Assembly (NCBI GenBank): GCA_039936115.1
Contig: JBDTIZ010000147.1
Span: forward strand, 1 to 7,071
Direction: 5' to 3'
Origin: DATIJJ01 sp039936115
GTDB taxonomy: Bacteria > Pseudomonadota > Gammaproteobacteria > DSM-16500
DNA length: 7,071 bases
Positions 1 through 5,926 of the stretch are shown in pieces. Under the pieces are notes generated by a model. That model was not told the origin of the DNA, did no database searches, and was given only the letters and a program-made list of their open reading frames with translations. Position 1 is the first letter of the stretch. The number at the start of each line of letters is the position of its first letter. Position numbers and translations under genes: made by a program.

Positions 1-194
1 CAAATCGAATGAAATGAGCAGCAGTTCGATAAATACATAACTTCAATTAGTTAGCCTTATACCTTTCCAGGCCTGTCAATCAATGGCAAGATGGGTTGAT
101 TGAATTCTAAAAATGGCCAAAGTCCAGTTATTTCGATTTACCTAAATATATTGAATCGCAAGCGACTCGTGAAAAGAAATCGGATCGATTCTCC
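1..194 (+). pseudogene. Decayed C-terminal part of a histidine-kinase ATPase domain
   Basis: Fragments of a hybrid histidine kinase are readable in two frames. In the frame of base 16 the translation gives EQQFDKY (16-36), GLSI (70-81) and NGKMG (82-96). In the frame of the downstream receiver gene it gives SYFDLPKY (126-149). These resemble, in order, the F-box, the G2 glycine motif, the conserved NGK(I/M)G and the closing FxLP of HATPase_c domains. Lesions seen: TGA at 10-12, TAG at 52-54, TGA at 97-99, a frame change between about 111 and 126, and only one residue step between GLSI and NGKMG, where kinases usually have about 10 to 15 more residues. Several independent lesions argue for decay rather than a sequencing error. 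The frame of the receivers is open back to 111 (TAA at 108-110) but has no ATG there. The kinase identity is inferred from short motifs. Confidence 0.6.
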
Positions 195-926
195 GTGAAT
201 TATAACAAGTTATTAATTTGTGAAGATGATGAAGATCAAGCATACTATTTACAAGCGTTGCTTGAATCAGCGGGCTATCAAGCTGATATTGCGTTTACTG
301 CTATGCAAGCGAAAAAATTATTAGCCTCACAATCGTATCAAGCCTTATTACTTGATTTAATCTTACCGGATCAAGATGGCATAACATTCATCAGAGAATT
401 ACGTGCTGTAGAAAAAACGCGTTCACTTCCTATTATCGTGCAATCGATTATTGCCCAGACAGGACGAACTCTCTTAAAAGGCGAAGCATTTTCTCTCATC
501 GATTGGTTGGATAAACCCATTAATTTTAATAAGCTTTTAGATGCTATTCTTTTAATTAAAGCTAAAAATCTGCCTCATACTTCGAATATCTTGCATGTAG
601 AAGATGATAAAGATACTCAAGATGTGCTTCATGCAATATTAGAAGGACATGCTGAAGTCACATCTGTAACTACTCTTAAAGAAGCCAAGGAAAAACTTGC
701 CCACGGAAGATATCATTTAATCATTTTAGATTTATTATTACCAGACGGTAATGGCGTTGAATTATTGCCGCAGTTAAACAAATATAATTTACCCGTCATC
801 ATCTATTCAGCTATTGAATTAGATCAGCAGTATGCAGCTTATGTGACAGAGGCGTTGGTAAAATCAAAAACGTCAAATGAAGAATTAATTAATGCCATTA
901 AAAATTGTATGGAGTTAAATTCTTGA
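195..926 (+). CDS. Tandem receiver-domain (REC-REC) protein, probable remnant of a hybrid kinase
   Basis: The protein has two CheY-like phosphoacceptor domains and no output domain. REC1 spans about residues 5-121: acidic pocket E10/D11/D12, phosphoacceptor D54 in LLLDLILPD, switch Ser S84 and conserved Lys K107 in DKP. REC2 spans about 131-239: E136/D137/D138, D179 in IILDLLLPDGNG, S205 and K223. All key residues are present, so both domains could still accept phosphate from a partner kinase. The start used is GTG at 195; it has no convincing Shine-Dalgarno, and no ATG occurs in the frame until residue 37. Kinase-like sequence in the same frame just upstream (126-149) suggests the receivers were once the C-terminal part of one long hybrid kinase. 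Whether they are still translated alone is open. The domain calls are firm; the status as a live gene is less so. Confidence 0.75.
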   Translation: MNYNKLLICEDDEDQAYYLQALLESAGYQADIAFTAMQAKKLLASQSYQALLLDLILPDQDGITFIRELRAVEKTRSLPIIVQSIIAQTGRTLLKGEAFSLIDWLDKPINFNKLLDAILLIKAKNLPHTSNILHVEDDKDTQDVLHAILEGHAEVTSVTTLKEAKEKLAHGRYHLIILDLLLPDGNGVELLPQLNKYNLPVIIYSAIELDQQYAAYVTEALVKSKTSNEELINAIKNCMELNS

Positions 927-932
927 GGATTA

Positions 933-1012
933 AGACCGTTGACAATTGAGTAATGTCATTCCCCGCGGAGGCGGGGATGACAGGTCTCGCAAAGCGCGCC
1001 GTCGCGAAGACC
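933..1012. repeat. GC-rich hairpin repeat, diverged relative of the 5757-5873 element
   Basis: This lies just after the receiver stop codon. Bases 954-966 pair with 971-982 around a GGAG loop, with one bulged T: TGTCATTCCCCGC against GCGGGGATGACA. A second imperfect stem pairs GGTCTCGC (983-990) with GCGAAGACC (1004-1012). On the minus strand, bases 964-987 match 5777-5800 at 20 of 24 positions (both begin AGACCTGTCAT). Bases 933-949 match the outer end of that element (5757-5773) at 13 of 17. The GC-rich composition contrasts with the AT-rich genes around it. There is no T-tract after the stems on either strand, so I call it a repeat rather than an intrinsic terminator, although it sits between convergent genes. 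Confidence 0.7.
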
Positions 1013-1043
1013 ATGACGTCAGCCAATTATAGCATTCAGGTAA

Positions 1044-3464
1044 TCAACCTGGTCTGGTATTTGATGAAAAACTAATACCCAATGTATCTTCTACTTCAGC
1101 TTTTACTTTTGGTGGTGTTGCATTAAGCAATCTTTGCTTAACTTCACTCAACCTAATTGGAGAAGGCGCCTGTTTTGCATCAGCGTTCATCACGGTGTTT
1201 GCGCCACCCGATGCATCTGCTGAGATAAATATCGTAGGTTGGAAACTCGGGCCTCCAGCAGGGGTTGCAAATTGTGCTTCTTTTTCAGCGATCATCTGTT
1301 TGGCCAATAATTGTAATAATTTTTTTGTCAGCACACAGGGCGTAATATCCGCAGCAGTAAATAATTCGCCAGTATAAGGACAATGAGCAGAATGGCTTGG
1401 ACTCTTCTTCAAAAGCGCAGATAACGTCGTATCATTATAAGTATAACCATTTCGGAGAGAAACAGGATTAGACATCACTTCTCGAGTGACAGGATCTCTG
1501 AGCAGAAAATTAAATAAGGATTTCCGATAGGGAGGCAACCCATCGAAGAAGCTGTCAAATTCAGTATTGTTGATGACTTCGTTGTTTTTTTTCTGATGAC
1601 GATAGTCCCACGGTCCCCGCACAACCGTTGGATCTTCTCGACTTGCCGGATTTAATACATCTAACAAATATCGTCTAGCTTCTTTTAAAGTATTGTTAGG
1701 ATATATTTTGACTAATGCTTCAGACGGAGGTAGTCGGTTATTTGCACCGATATAATCCGCATAGAAAAGCCAAAGATCGCGCGTATTACCTTCGAGATCA
1801 CGCATAGGTATGCGCATAAACAAATGACTGATTGGATCAAAAGAGGCGACTGAAAAAAGATTCGTAAAAAAAGCTTTTTTGTAACTATCTTCCAGTGTGT
1901 CAGTCGCAGCTTCCGCTAATTGCTTCACCATTATATTTTTTTCAGCATCATGGATAGGCCGTGCGGGTTTATTTTTTAGATCAAATTGAAGTTCAGGTTT
2001 CATTTCAACAAATTTTTCATAGGCAAAATTAGAGAGAGCTACTGATACGTTTTCAACTTCTGGATGACCAGAAAGTATGTATTCTTTGTAAATCACAAAC
2101 ATTCGACTGAAACCGCTAGTATCCAGCTTTGCACACGCTTTTCCAAATGCAACATATTCTTGATCAAATGCTGATTTAGCTCGCATTTTTTTGTCGTCTT
2201 TGATTTCATCGTCGTTAAATGCTACATGAAGTTTTGCTTTCACTGAACTTGGCTCAGGCACAATTGGAGTAACAGGCAATGAAGCTCTGATGACAGAAGT
2301 AGAAGGTTCTTTTTTGATGACAGGCTGTTCTGCTGCAAGTTTTTCTTCATAATCAGAAAGCAAGCGTTCGATTCCCTTGTCAAATCCTAATATAGTAACG
2401 GAAGAATAATATACTTTAGATAAAGCAATATAGGCTAAAGTCACTTTATGGGGTGTCGTTTCTTGTTGGAATTCACGGTATTTTTGTTGTAAATCATCTT
2501 CTATCTTTTTACGCATTTGAAATGATTCGTCAATTATCACAGCTTGTTTAGGTTGATCACTTGACACTTCAGTTATGTGCGCCAGTTTTAAACTTTGTTG
2601 CTGGATAAAATTTAAAATAATACTTATCTGATGATTAAATAAATTAAATTCTGCCCGACGAGGTCTGTCCGAATGTGATTTTTGATACGCTTCCAAAGCA
2701 GTTTGAAATGCTTGAATAGTACTAGCTTCATTCGCTTTTTTTACTAAAAGAGATGTTCGTTTCGATTTGTAAGTTGTGAGCGGGGTATCCGTGAATCGAG
2801 TGACTGTTGCCGTAAAAAGAAGCTTGCATCGCGCCAGAATATCCTCAGGTTTTACGTCTGATTCCTTGCTTTCGGGAAGTTTACGATTTTCAAAGATGGG
2901 ATAAATGTCTCCCTCCCAAGAGTCTCCATCACCTGTGCAAGTTATCAAGCTAGAAAGCGTTTTATTGTTTTTAAATGTATCTTTGACAAATTGCATCTTG
3001 TCTTTGCTAATCCTGCGTAATTTTAAGTAAATCAGAGATTTGTTTTGATCGACTGCTTCAGCGAGGCGTTGTAGCTCAAATGTATTTGTATCAAGTAAAT
3101 TAGACACATCCACAGTTAAATTTATGATACCACGACAGTTACGAATCAGTTCTAATAAATTAATTGTGGAGATGATCTTAACAATCTCGAGCGTATGAAT
3201 GTTTTGATTGAGCATCAAACAAGGACCTAATGCTTGCCAGCATTTTGATGATTCAGCAAAAGGTGAGCGAATTCTTAAACTATGCGCACTCGTGTTGACA
3301 GAGAGCTTTTGAAAAAAAGGTTTAAGAAAATTATCCAACCCTTTAATCCCGAGTTTTTTAAAATCGTAGTGATAAAAATCATCAACCGAGATTTCTCTAA
3401 TGTTATTCTGTTCTACCTGAGTTAATAGTCGTTGAAATTTCGTGGGAAGACTTCTCTGAAACAT
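1044..3464 (-). CDS. Large LRR and U-box protein, candidate E3 ubiquitin-ligase effector
   Basis: The 806-residue protein has no signal peptide or membrane segment. Residues about 20-180 hold irregular leucine-rich repeats of ribonuclease-inhibitor style (SLRI 62-65, TLEI 91-94, NLTV 115-118, YLKL 146-149, SSLI 171-174), spaced 24 to 31 residues. Residues 205-380 look helical and charged; 381-410 is a Pro/Ser-rich linker; 430-640 is a second region I do not recognise. Residues 653-727 match a U-box: DPVTREVMSNPV (657-668), GYTY (673-676), CPYTGE (695-700), then a hydrophobic helix. U-boxes recruit E2 enzymes for ubiquitin transfer and are essentially eukaryotic; bacterial examples such as Legionella LubX are secreted effectors. 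An 80-residue Ala/Pro-rich tail follows. GGAG (3471-3474) lies 6 bp before the ATG, supporting this start. The gene follows the exporter by 47 bp on the same strand. Ligase activity and secretion are inferred. Confidence 0.85.
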   Translation of the reverse strand: MFQRSLPTKFQRLLTQVEQNNIREISVDDFYHYDFKKLGIKGLDNFLKPFFQKLSVNTSAHSLRIRSPFAESSKCWQALGPCLMLNQNIHTLEIVKIISTINLLELIRNCRGIINLTVDVSNLLDTNTFELQRLAEAVDQNKSLIYLKLRRISKDKMQFVKDTFKNNKTLSSLITCTGDGDSWEGDIYPIFENRKLPESKESDVKPEDILARCKLLFTATVTRFTDTPLTTYKSKRTSLLVKKANEASTIQAFQTALEAYQKSHSDRPRRAEFNLFNHQISIILNFIQQQSLKLAHITEVSSDQPKQAVIIDESFQMRKKIEDDLQQKYREFQQETTPHKVTLAYIALSKVYYSSVTILGFDKGIERLLSDYEEKLAAEQPVIKKEPSTSVIRASLPVTPIVPEPSSVKAKLHVAFNDDEIKDDKKMRAKSAFDQEYVAFGKACAKLDTSGFSRMFVIYKEYILSGHPEVENVSVALSNFAYEKFVEMKPELQFDLKNKPARPIHDAEKNIMVKQLAEAATDTLEDSYKKAFFTNLFSVASFDPISHLFMRIPMRDLEGNTRDLWLFYADYIGANNRLPPSEALVKIYPNNTLKEARRYLLDVLNPASREDPTVVRGPWDYRHQKKNNEVINNTEFDSFFDGLPPYRKSLFNFLLRDPVTREVMSNPVSLRNGYTYNDTTLSALLKKSPSHSAHCPYTGELFTAADITPCVLTKKLLQLLAKQMIAEKEAQFATPAGGPSFQPTIFISADASGGANTVMNADAKQAPSPIRLSEVKQRLLNATPPKVKAEVEDTLGISFSSNTRPG

Positions 3465-3511
3465 ATTTTTCTCCGAAAATATTTATTAAAAAAAGTATGT
3501 TATCTGAATGC

Positions 3512-4102
3512 TTAATCAAAAATAATCATACCAATAGATGCCACTAAACTGAGTGCCATTAAAATATTAAACCAGACACGATGGCTGTCTTTTGTCAAAA
3601 TGCGCTGCAAAAATTTTCCAAATAATAACCATGCGCCAATACAAGGTAAACACATTAATAAATAAACTATGCTGATGATCGCAGCGTTATAGCAATAATT
3701 GCTAGAGAGGGTGAAAATTGAAATCGTGCTAATCGCCATTAACCAGGCTTTTGGATTGACCCACTGGAACATCACCGCTTGTAAAAAACTTAATGGTTTT
3801 CGAATTTGAGCAAGATTTGCTTTGTTATTTGATCTTAAAATTTGCCATGCTAAATAAAGCATATATGCCGAACCGAGTATTTTTAATCCTTGTTTAATCC
3901 AGCTATATTGCATGAAGATTGCACCCAGTCCTAAGGCAACGATTAAAACCATCGCCGGAAAACCAAAACAGATACCGAAGTAATGCGGCAAACTTTTTTT
4001 GATTCCAAAATGCAGGCCAGAATTCATGATCATGAGATTATTGGGACCTGGTGTGAACGTAGTTGAAACAGCAAATAAAAGTAAGGGGATGAAGTAGTTC
4101 AT
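3512..4102 (-). CDS. LysE/RhtB-family amino-acid exporter
   Basis: This is a 196-residue inner-membrane protein of the LysE superfamily, which exports amino acids or related small molecules using the proton gradient. The family signature TPGPNN is at residues 17-22 near the end of the first membrane helix, and the second conserved patch WVNPKAW is at 114-120. Hydrophobic segments lie at about 1-20, 40-64, 70-90, 108-131, 139-163 and 176-195, giving the usual six helices; length is normal for the family (about 205). The start is ATG with AGAGGA (4107-4112) a few bases upstream. The gene is divergent from the MarR/GNAT regulator, which is therefore a likely controller. The substrate cannot be read from the sequence. 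The U-box gene follows 47 bp downstream and may be co-transcribed, though the two have no obvious functional link. Confidence 0.9.
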   Translation of the reverse strand: MNYFIPLLLFAVSTTFTPGPNNLMIMNSGLHFGIKKSLPHYFGICFGFPAMVLIVALGLGAIFMQYSWIKQGLKILGSAYMLYLAWQILRSNNKANLAQIRKPLSFLQAVMFQWVNPKAWLMAISTISIFTLSSNYCYNAAIISIVYLLMCLPCIGAWLLFGKFLQRILTKDSHRVWFNILMALSLVASIGMIIFD

Positions 4103-4117
4103 TATTTCCTCTAAGTA

Positions 4118-4146
4118 ATTATAGATGTCTTAAGGCTAATCAATAG
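4118..4146 (-). promoter_or_regulatory. Possible promoter for the LysE-type exporter
   Basis: On the minus strand a perfect TATAAT lies at 4118-4123. The hexamer 17 bp upstream (4141-4146, CTATTG) is a poor -35, so an activator may be needed or the site may be spurious. The predicted start near 4111 would leave a very short leader beginning at the Shine-Dalgarno, which lowers confidence. Confidence 0.35.
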
Positions 4147-4197
4147 CATAATTACGTATAACGTAATATTTTTGCAAGCACAAAAAATTAGCCTTAA
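4130..4197. promoter_or_regulatory. Perfect 11-bp inverted repeat in the divergent control region
   Basis: TTAAGGCTAAT (4130-4140) is mirrored exactly by ATTAGCCTTAA (4187-4197) across 46 bp. The left arm falls in the spacer of the possible exporter promoter. Paired operators bound by one regulator, or looping, would fit this arrangement, but no family can be assigned from the sequence. Confidence 0.45.
4151..4167. promoter_or_regulatory. 17-bp palindrome, candidate operator
   Basis: ATTACGT, ATA, ACGTAAT is a perfect 7-3-7 palindrome lying between the arms of the 4130-4197 inverted repeat and just upstream of the putative exporter -35 region. The position suits a transcription-factor site for the exporter promoter; the binder is unknown. 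Confidence 0.45.
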
Positions 4198-4224
4198 ACA
4201 TGTTGCCTAGAGTTTAATCAGCCG

Positions 4225-4256
4225 TTGACAAAACAGTTGCACTATGCAACTATATA
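4225..4256 (+). promoter_or_regulatory. Probable promoter of the MarR/GNAT operon
   Basis: A consensus -35 TTGACA occurs at 4225-4230. The -10 is ambiguous: AACTAT (4248-4253) has the ideal 17-bp spacing but matches only half of the consensus, while TATATA (4251-4256) matches better at a 20-bp spacing. The 17-bp palindrome at 4235-4251 fills the spacer, so a bound repressor would block RNA polymerase. Confidence 0.6.
4235..4251. promoter_or_regulatory. Probable MarR-type operator
   Basis: AGTTGCA, CTA, TGCAACT is a perfect 7-3-7 palindrome of the size bound by MarR dimers, set between the -35 and -10 of the gene that encodes a MarR-domain protein. A second, overlapping inverted pair, AACTAT (4248-4253) and ATAGTT (4258-4263), reuses the right arm, so alternating half-sites extend to 4263. 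Autorepression is the simplest reading (inference). Confidence 0.6.
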
Positions 4257-4275
4257 GATAGTTAATGCAATCATT

Positions 4276-4282
4276 AGAAGGA
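4276..4282 (+). promoter_or_regulatory. Ribosome binding site that fixes a TTG start
   Basis: AGAAGGA sits 7 bp before TTG at 4290. No in-frame ATG occurs before codon 18, which would cut into the first helix of the MarR domain, so this site decides the non-ATG start. Confidence 0.75.
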
Positions 4283-4289
4283 AAAGCCA

Positions 4290-5228
4290 TTGAATAATCA
4301 AGAAAATATAGTTGCAAAGTTGAGATTTTCATCTAGAGAGATGGTGAGAGAGCTAGGGATTATTTCTGAAGAAACCTTATTCGGTTTACCCGCTTCATTT
4401 TGTCACACACTGATTGAACTTGATTTGCAGGGCGCGCTAAACCATATGGAATTAGCTGCAATCTTGAAAGTGGATAAATCCACCGTCAGTCGAATTATAA
4501 AAAAATTGTTACAACAAAAGTTAGTTGTAGTTTCACCAAATTCAAACGATCAACGTTATAAGCGCATTTTGCTGACACAAGAAGGTAAAAAAGTTGTTAA
4601 AAATATTAATCAATTGTCGAACAAACAAGTCAATGGTGCGTTTAGTCAATTAACAATCGCAGAACAACACAGTGTTTTACATGGTATAGAACTCTATGCC
4701 AAAGCCTTAAAACGTTCTCGATTACACAGCGAATTTCAAATTCGATTAATCACTAAAAAAGATAATTTAGATCTGATGCTACTGATTAGAAAAACCTTAA
4801 AAGAATATGGCGCTGATCGTCCCGGTTTTGCATTTGTTGATAGTGAATTAGAGGATATGCATAAAGCCTATTCTAAAGATAAATGTACCTATTTTGTGGT
4901 TGAACGCAAAGCAGATAAAAAAATCGTGGGCGGTGCAGGGATTGGTCCTTTAGAAGGTGAAACCAAAAAAATATGTGAATTAAAAAAAATGTATTTTGTT
5001 GCTGAGATTCGCGGTCTAGGTTTAGGGTATACGCTAGTGCAACATTTACTGACGTTTGCCAAGCAATCAGGCTACAAGCAATGTTACTTAGAAACTTTAA
5101 AAAGCATGAATATTGCAAATCATCTGTATAAAAAACTAGGTTTTACAAGCCTTAATAAACCATTAGGAAATACCGGTCATTTTTCTTGTGATACCTGGTA
5201 TGTGAAAGATTTATCATTTAACGAGTAA
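4290..5228 (+). CDS. MarR-family regulator fused to a GNAT acetyltransferase
   Basis: The protein is a 312-residue two-domain fusion. Residues 1-145 form a MarR winged helix: recognition region ELAAILKVDKSTVSRIIKKL (54-73), then the wing with DQRYKRILLT (87-96), matching the family's DxRxxxxxLT pattern. Residues about 151-309 are a GNAT N-acetyltransferase: a beta strand and motif A with the acetyl-CoA loop RGLGLG (241-246), then LYKKLGF (279-285) typical of motif B. Such fusions are a known type; the GNAT half is thought to acetylate a small amine or to sense a ligand or acetyl-CoA. TTG start with a good ribosome site. The palindrome in its own promoter suggests autorepression. It is divergent from the exporter and 6 bp ahead of a second GNAT gene, so probably a two-gene operon. 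Ligand and acetyl acceptor are unknown. Confidence 0.9.
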   Translation: MNNQENIVAKLRFSSREMVRELGIISEETLFGLPASFCHTLIELDLQGALNHMELAAILKVDKSTVSRIIKKLLQQKLVVVSPNSNDQRYKRILLTQEGKKVVKNINQLSNKQVNGAFSQLTIAEQHSVLHGIELYAKALKRSRLHSEFQIRLITKKDNLDLMLLIRKTLKEYGADRPGFAFVDSELEDMHKAYSKDKCTYFVVERKADKKIVGGAGIGPLEGETKKICELKKMYFVAEIRGLGLGYTLVQHLLTFAKQSGYKQCYLETLKSMNIANHLYKKLGFTSLNKPLGNTGHFSCDTWYVKDLSFNE

Positions 5229-5234
5229 ATAAAC

Positions 5235-5717
5235 ATGATTGAAATAAAACACTATAATGATTGTAACAAGCAACAAATCATTGAAATGATTCTGGAAATC
5301 CAAAACAATGAATTTAATATTCCATTCACACTGAAAGACCAACCTGATCTGGAATCCATCGCGTCTTTTTATCAAATAAACAAAGGAAATTTTTGGGTTG
5401 CTTTGCATGATGATAAAGTCATAGGGACAATTGCTTTAATCGATATCGGTCGTTCGCAAGCCGCTTTACGAAAAATGTTTGTCGCAAAAGAATTTAGAGG
5501 AAATGAATATGGCATAGCCCATAAACTTTTAAGTACTTTAATAGAATGGTGTAGATCACAAGATATTCAAGAAGTTTATCTTGGCACAGTATCAATTTTG
5601 TTAGCGGCACAACGGTTTTACCTAAAAAATGGATTTAATGAAATTGATAAACAAGATTTACCAGCAAGCTTTCCCCTCATCTCTGTTGATACCAAATTTT
5701 ATTGCCTGAAAATATGA
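5235..5717 (+). CDS. GNAT-family N-acetyltransferase
   Basis: The 160-residue single-domain protein should transfer an acetyl group from acetyl-CoA to an unknown amine. Strand beta4 and motif A read LRKMFVAKEFRGNEYGIAHKLL (residues 78-99); the pyrophosphate loop is RGNEYGIA, a variant of the usual R/QxxGxG/A seen in one GNAT subgroup. Motif B follows as AAQRFYLKNGF (124-134), and the C-terminus has LPASFPLISVDTKFY (142-156), where the pattern LP..FP...VD.KFY is typical of that subgroup. The ATG lies 6 bp after the regulator's stop codon with no strong Shine-Dalgarno, so translation is probably coupled to the upstream gene. Its sequence differs from the GNAT half of the neighbour, so it is not a recent duplication. 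The acceptor cannot be told from sequence. Confidence 0.88.
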   Translation: MIEIKHYNDCNKQQIIEMILEIQNNEFNIPFTLKDQPDLESIASFYQINKGNFWVALHDDKVIGTIALIDIGRSQAALRKMFVAKEFRGNEYGIAHKLLSTLIEWCRSQDIQEVYLGTVSILLAAQRFYLKNGFNEIDKQDLPASFPLISVDTKFYCLKI

Positions 5718-5740
5718 ATAGGATGCAATCATTCTATCTT

Positions 5741-5757
5741 TTTAGTAATATACTAAA
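5741..5757. repeat. 17-bp palindrome at the edge of the large inverted-repeat element
   Basis: TTTAGTA, ATA, TACTAAA is a perfect 7-3-7 palindrome. It lies 24 bp after the GNAT stop codon, and its last base is the first base of the 50-bp arm of the neighbouring element. There is no T-tract after it, so terminator function is not supported; it may be the insertion target. Confidence 0.45.
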
Positions 5758-5873
5758 GTCTGTTGGCAATTGGTTAAGACCTGTCATTCCTGCCTTCGCC
5801 GTCATTTCGAGCGCGAGCGAAGCAATGACGGCGAAGGCAGGAATGACAGGTCTTAACCAATTGCCAACAGACT
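5757..5873. mobile_element. 117-bp nested palindromic MITE-like element
   Basis: Bases 5757-5806 and 5824-5873 are exact reverse complements over 50 bp, around a 17-bp GC-rich centre. It is built of nested modules. The outer 25 bp begin AGTCTGTTGGCAATTGG. The middle module is TGTCATTCCTGCCTTCGCC (5782-5800). The inner hairpin (5801-5829) begins GTCATT and ends AATGAC. CTAA stands directly on both sides (5753-5756 and 5874-5877), as expected of a 4-bp target duplication; the YTAR form is known for IS5-group transposases. It has no coding capacity of its own: a short frame across it is an accident of the palindrome. It shares modules with the repeat at 933-1012. As RNA it would fold into one very stable hairpin. 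Mobility and the transposase family are inferred. Confidence 0.75.
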
Positions 5874-5891
5874 CTAAGTTAGGGATAGAAT
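5861..5891 (+). promoter_or_regulatory. Possible promoter straddling the element edge
   Basis: TTGCCA (5861-5866), inside the right arm of the palindromic element, matches the -35 consensus at 5 of 6. TAGAAT (5886-5891), outside it, matches the -10 at 5 of 6. The spacing of 19 bp is long but tolerable. It would start transcription near 5898, about 29 bp before the small gene and argE. Confidence 0.4.
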
Positions 5892-5926
5892 TATTTTGTT
5901 GCTAAATAATTTTCAAGGAGAAGAGC

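Noticed and set aside
954..982. Intrinsic terminator between the convergent receiver and U-box genes
   Set aside because: The stem is strong, but no T-tract follows it on either strand, and its sequence matches the repeat family, which explains the hairpin better.
1014..1021. TGACGTCA palindrome as a regulatory site
   Set aside because: An 8-bp palindrome downstream of two convergent genes has no promoter to act on and is common by chance.
1195..1377. Plus-strand open frame inside the U-box gene
   Set aside because: It is the antisense shadow of a well-supported coding region, with no ribosome site and no recognisable domain.
1031..3512. Nine-base inverted pair AGCATTCAG (1031-1039) and CTGAATGCT (3504-3512) flanking the U-box gene
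   Set aside because: Tempting as ends of a transferred unit, but exact 9-mers recur by chance many times in 7 kb, and there is no longer match or target duplication.
4873..5408. Two minus-strand open frames opposite the GNAT genes (4873-5118 and 5214-5408)
   Set aside because: Both lie antisense to clearly conserved GNAT coding sequence, and their translations are AT-driven hydrophobic strings without motifs.
5702..5905. Open frame of 67 codons across the palindromic element
   Set aside because: It overlaps the GNAT gene's end in another frame, has no ribosome site, and most of its length is the inverted repeat read through, so its openness is a by-product of the palindrome.
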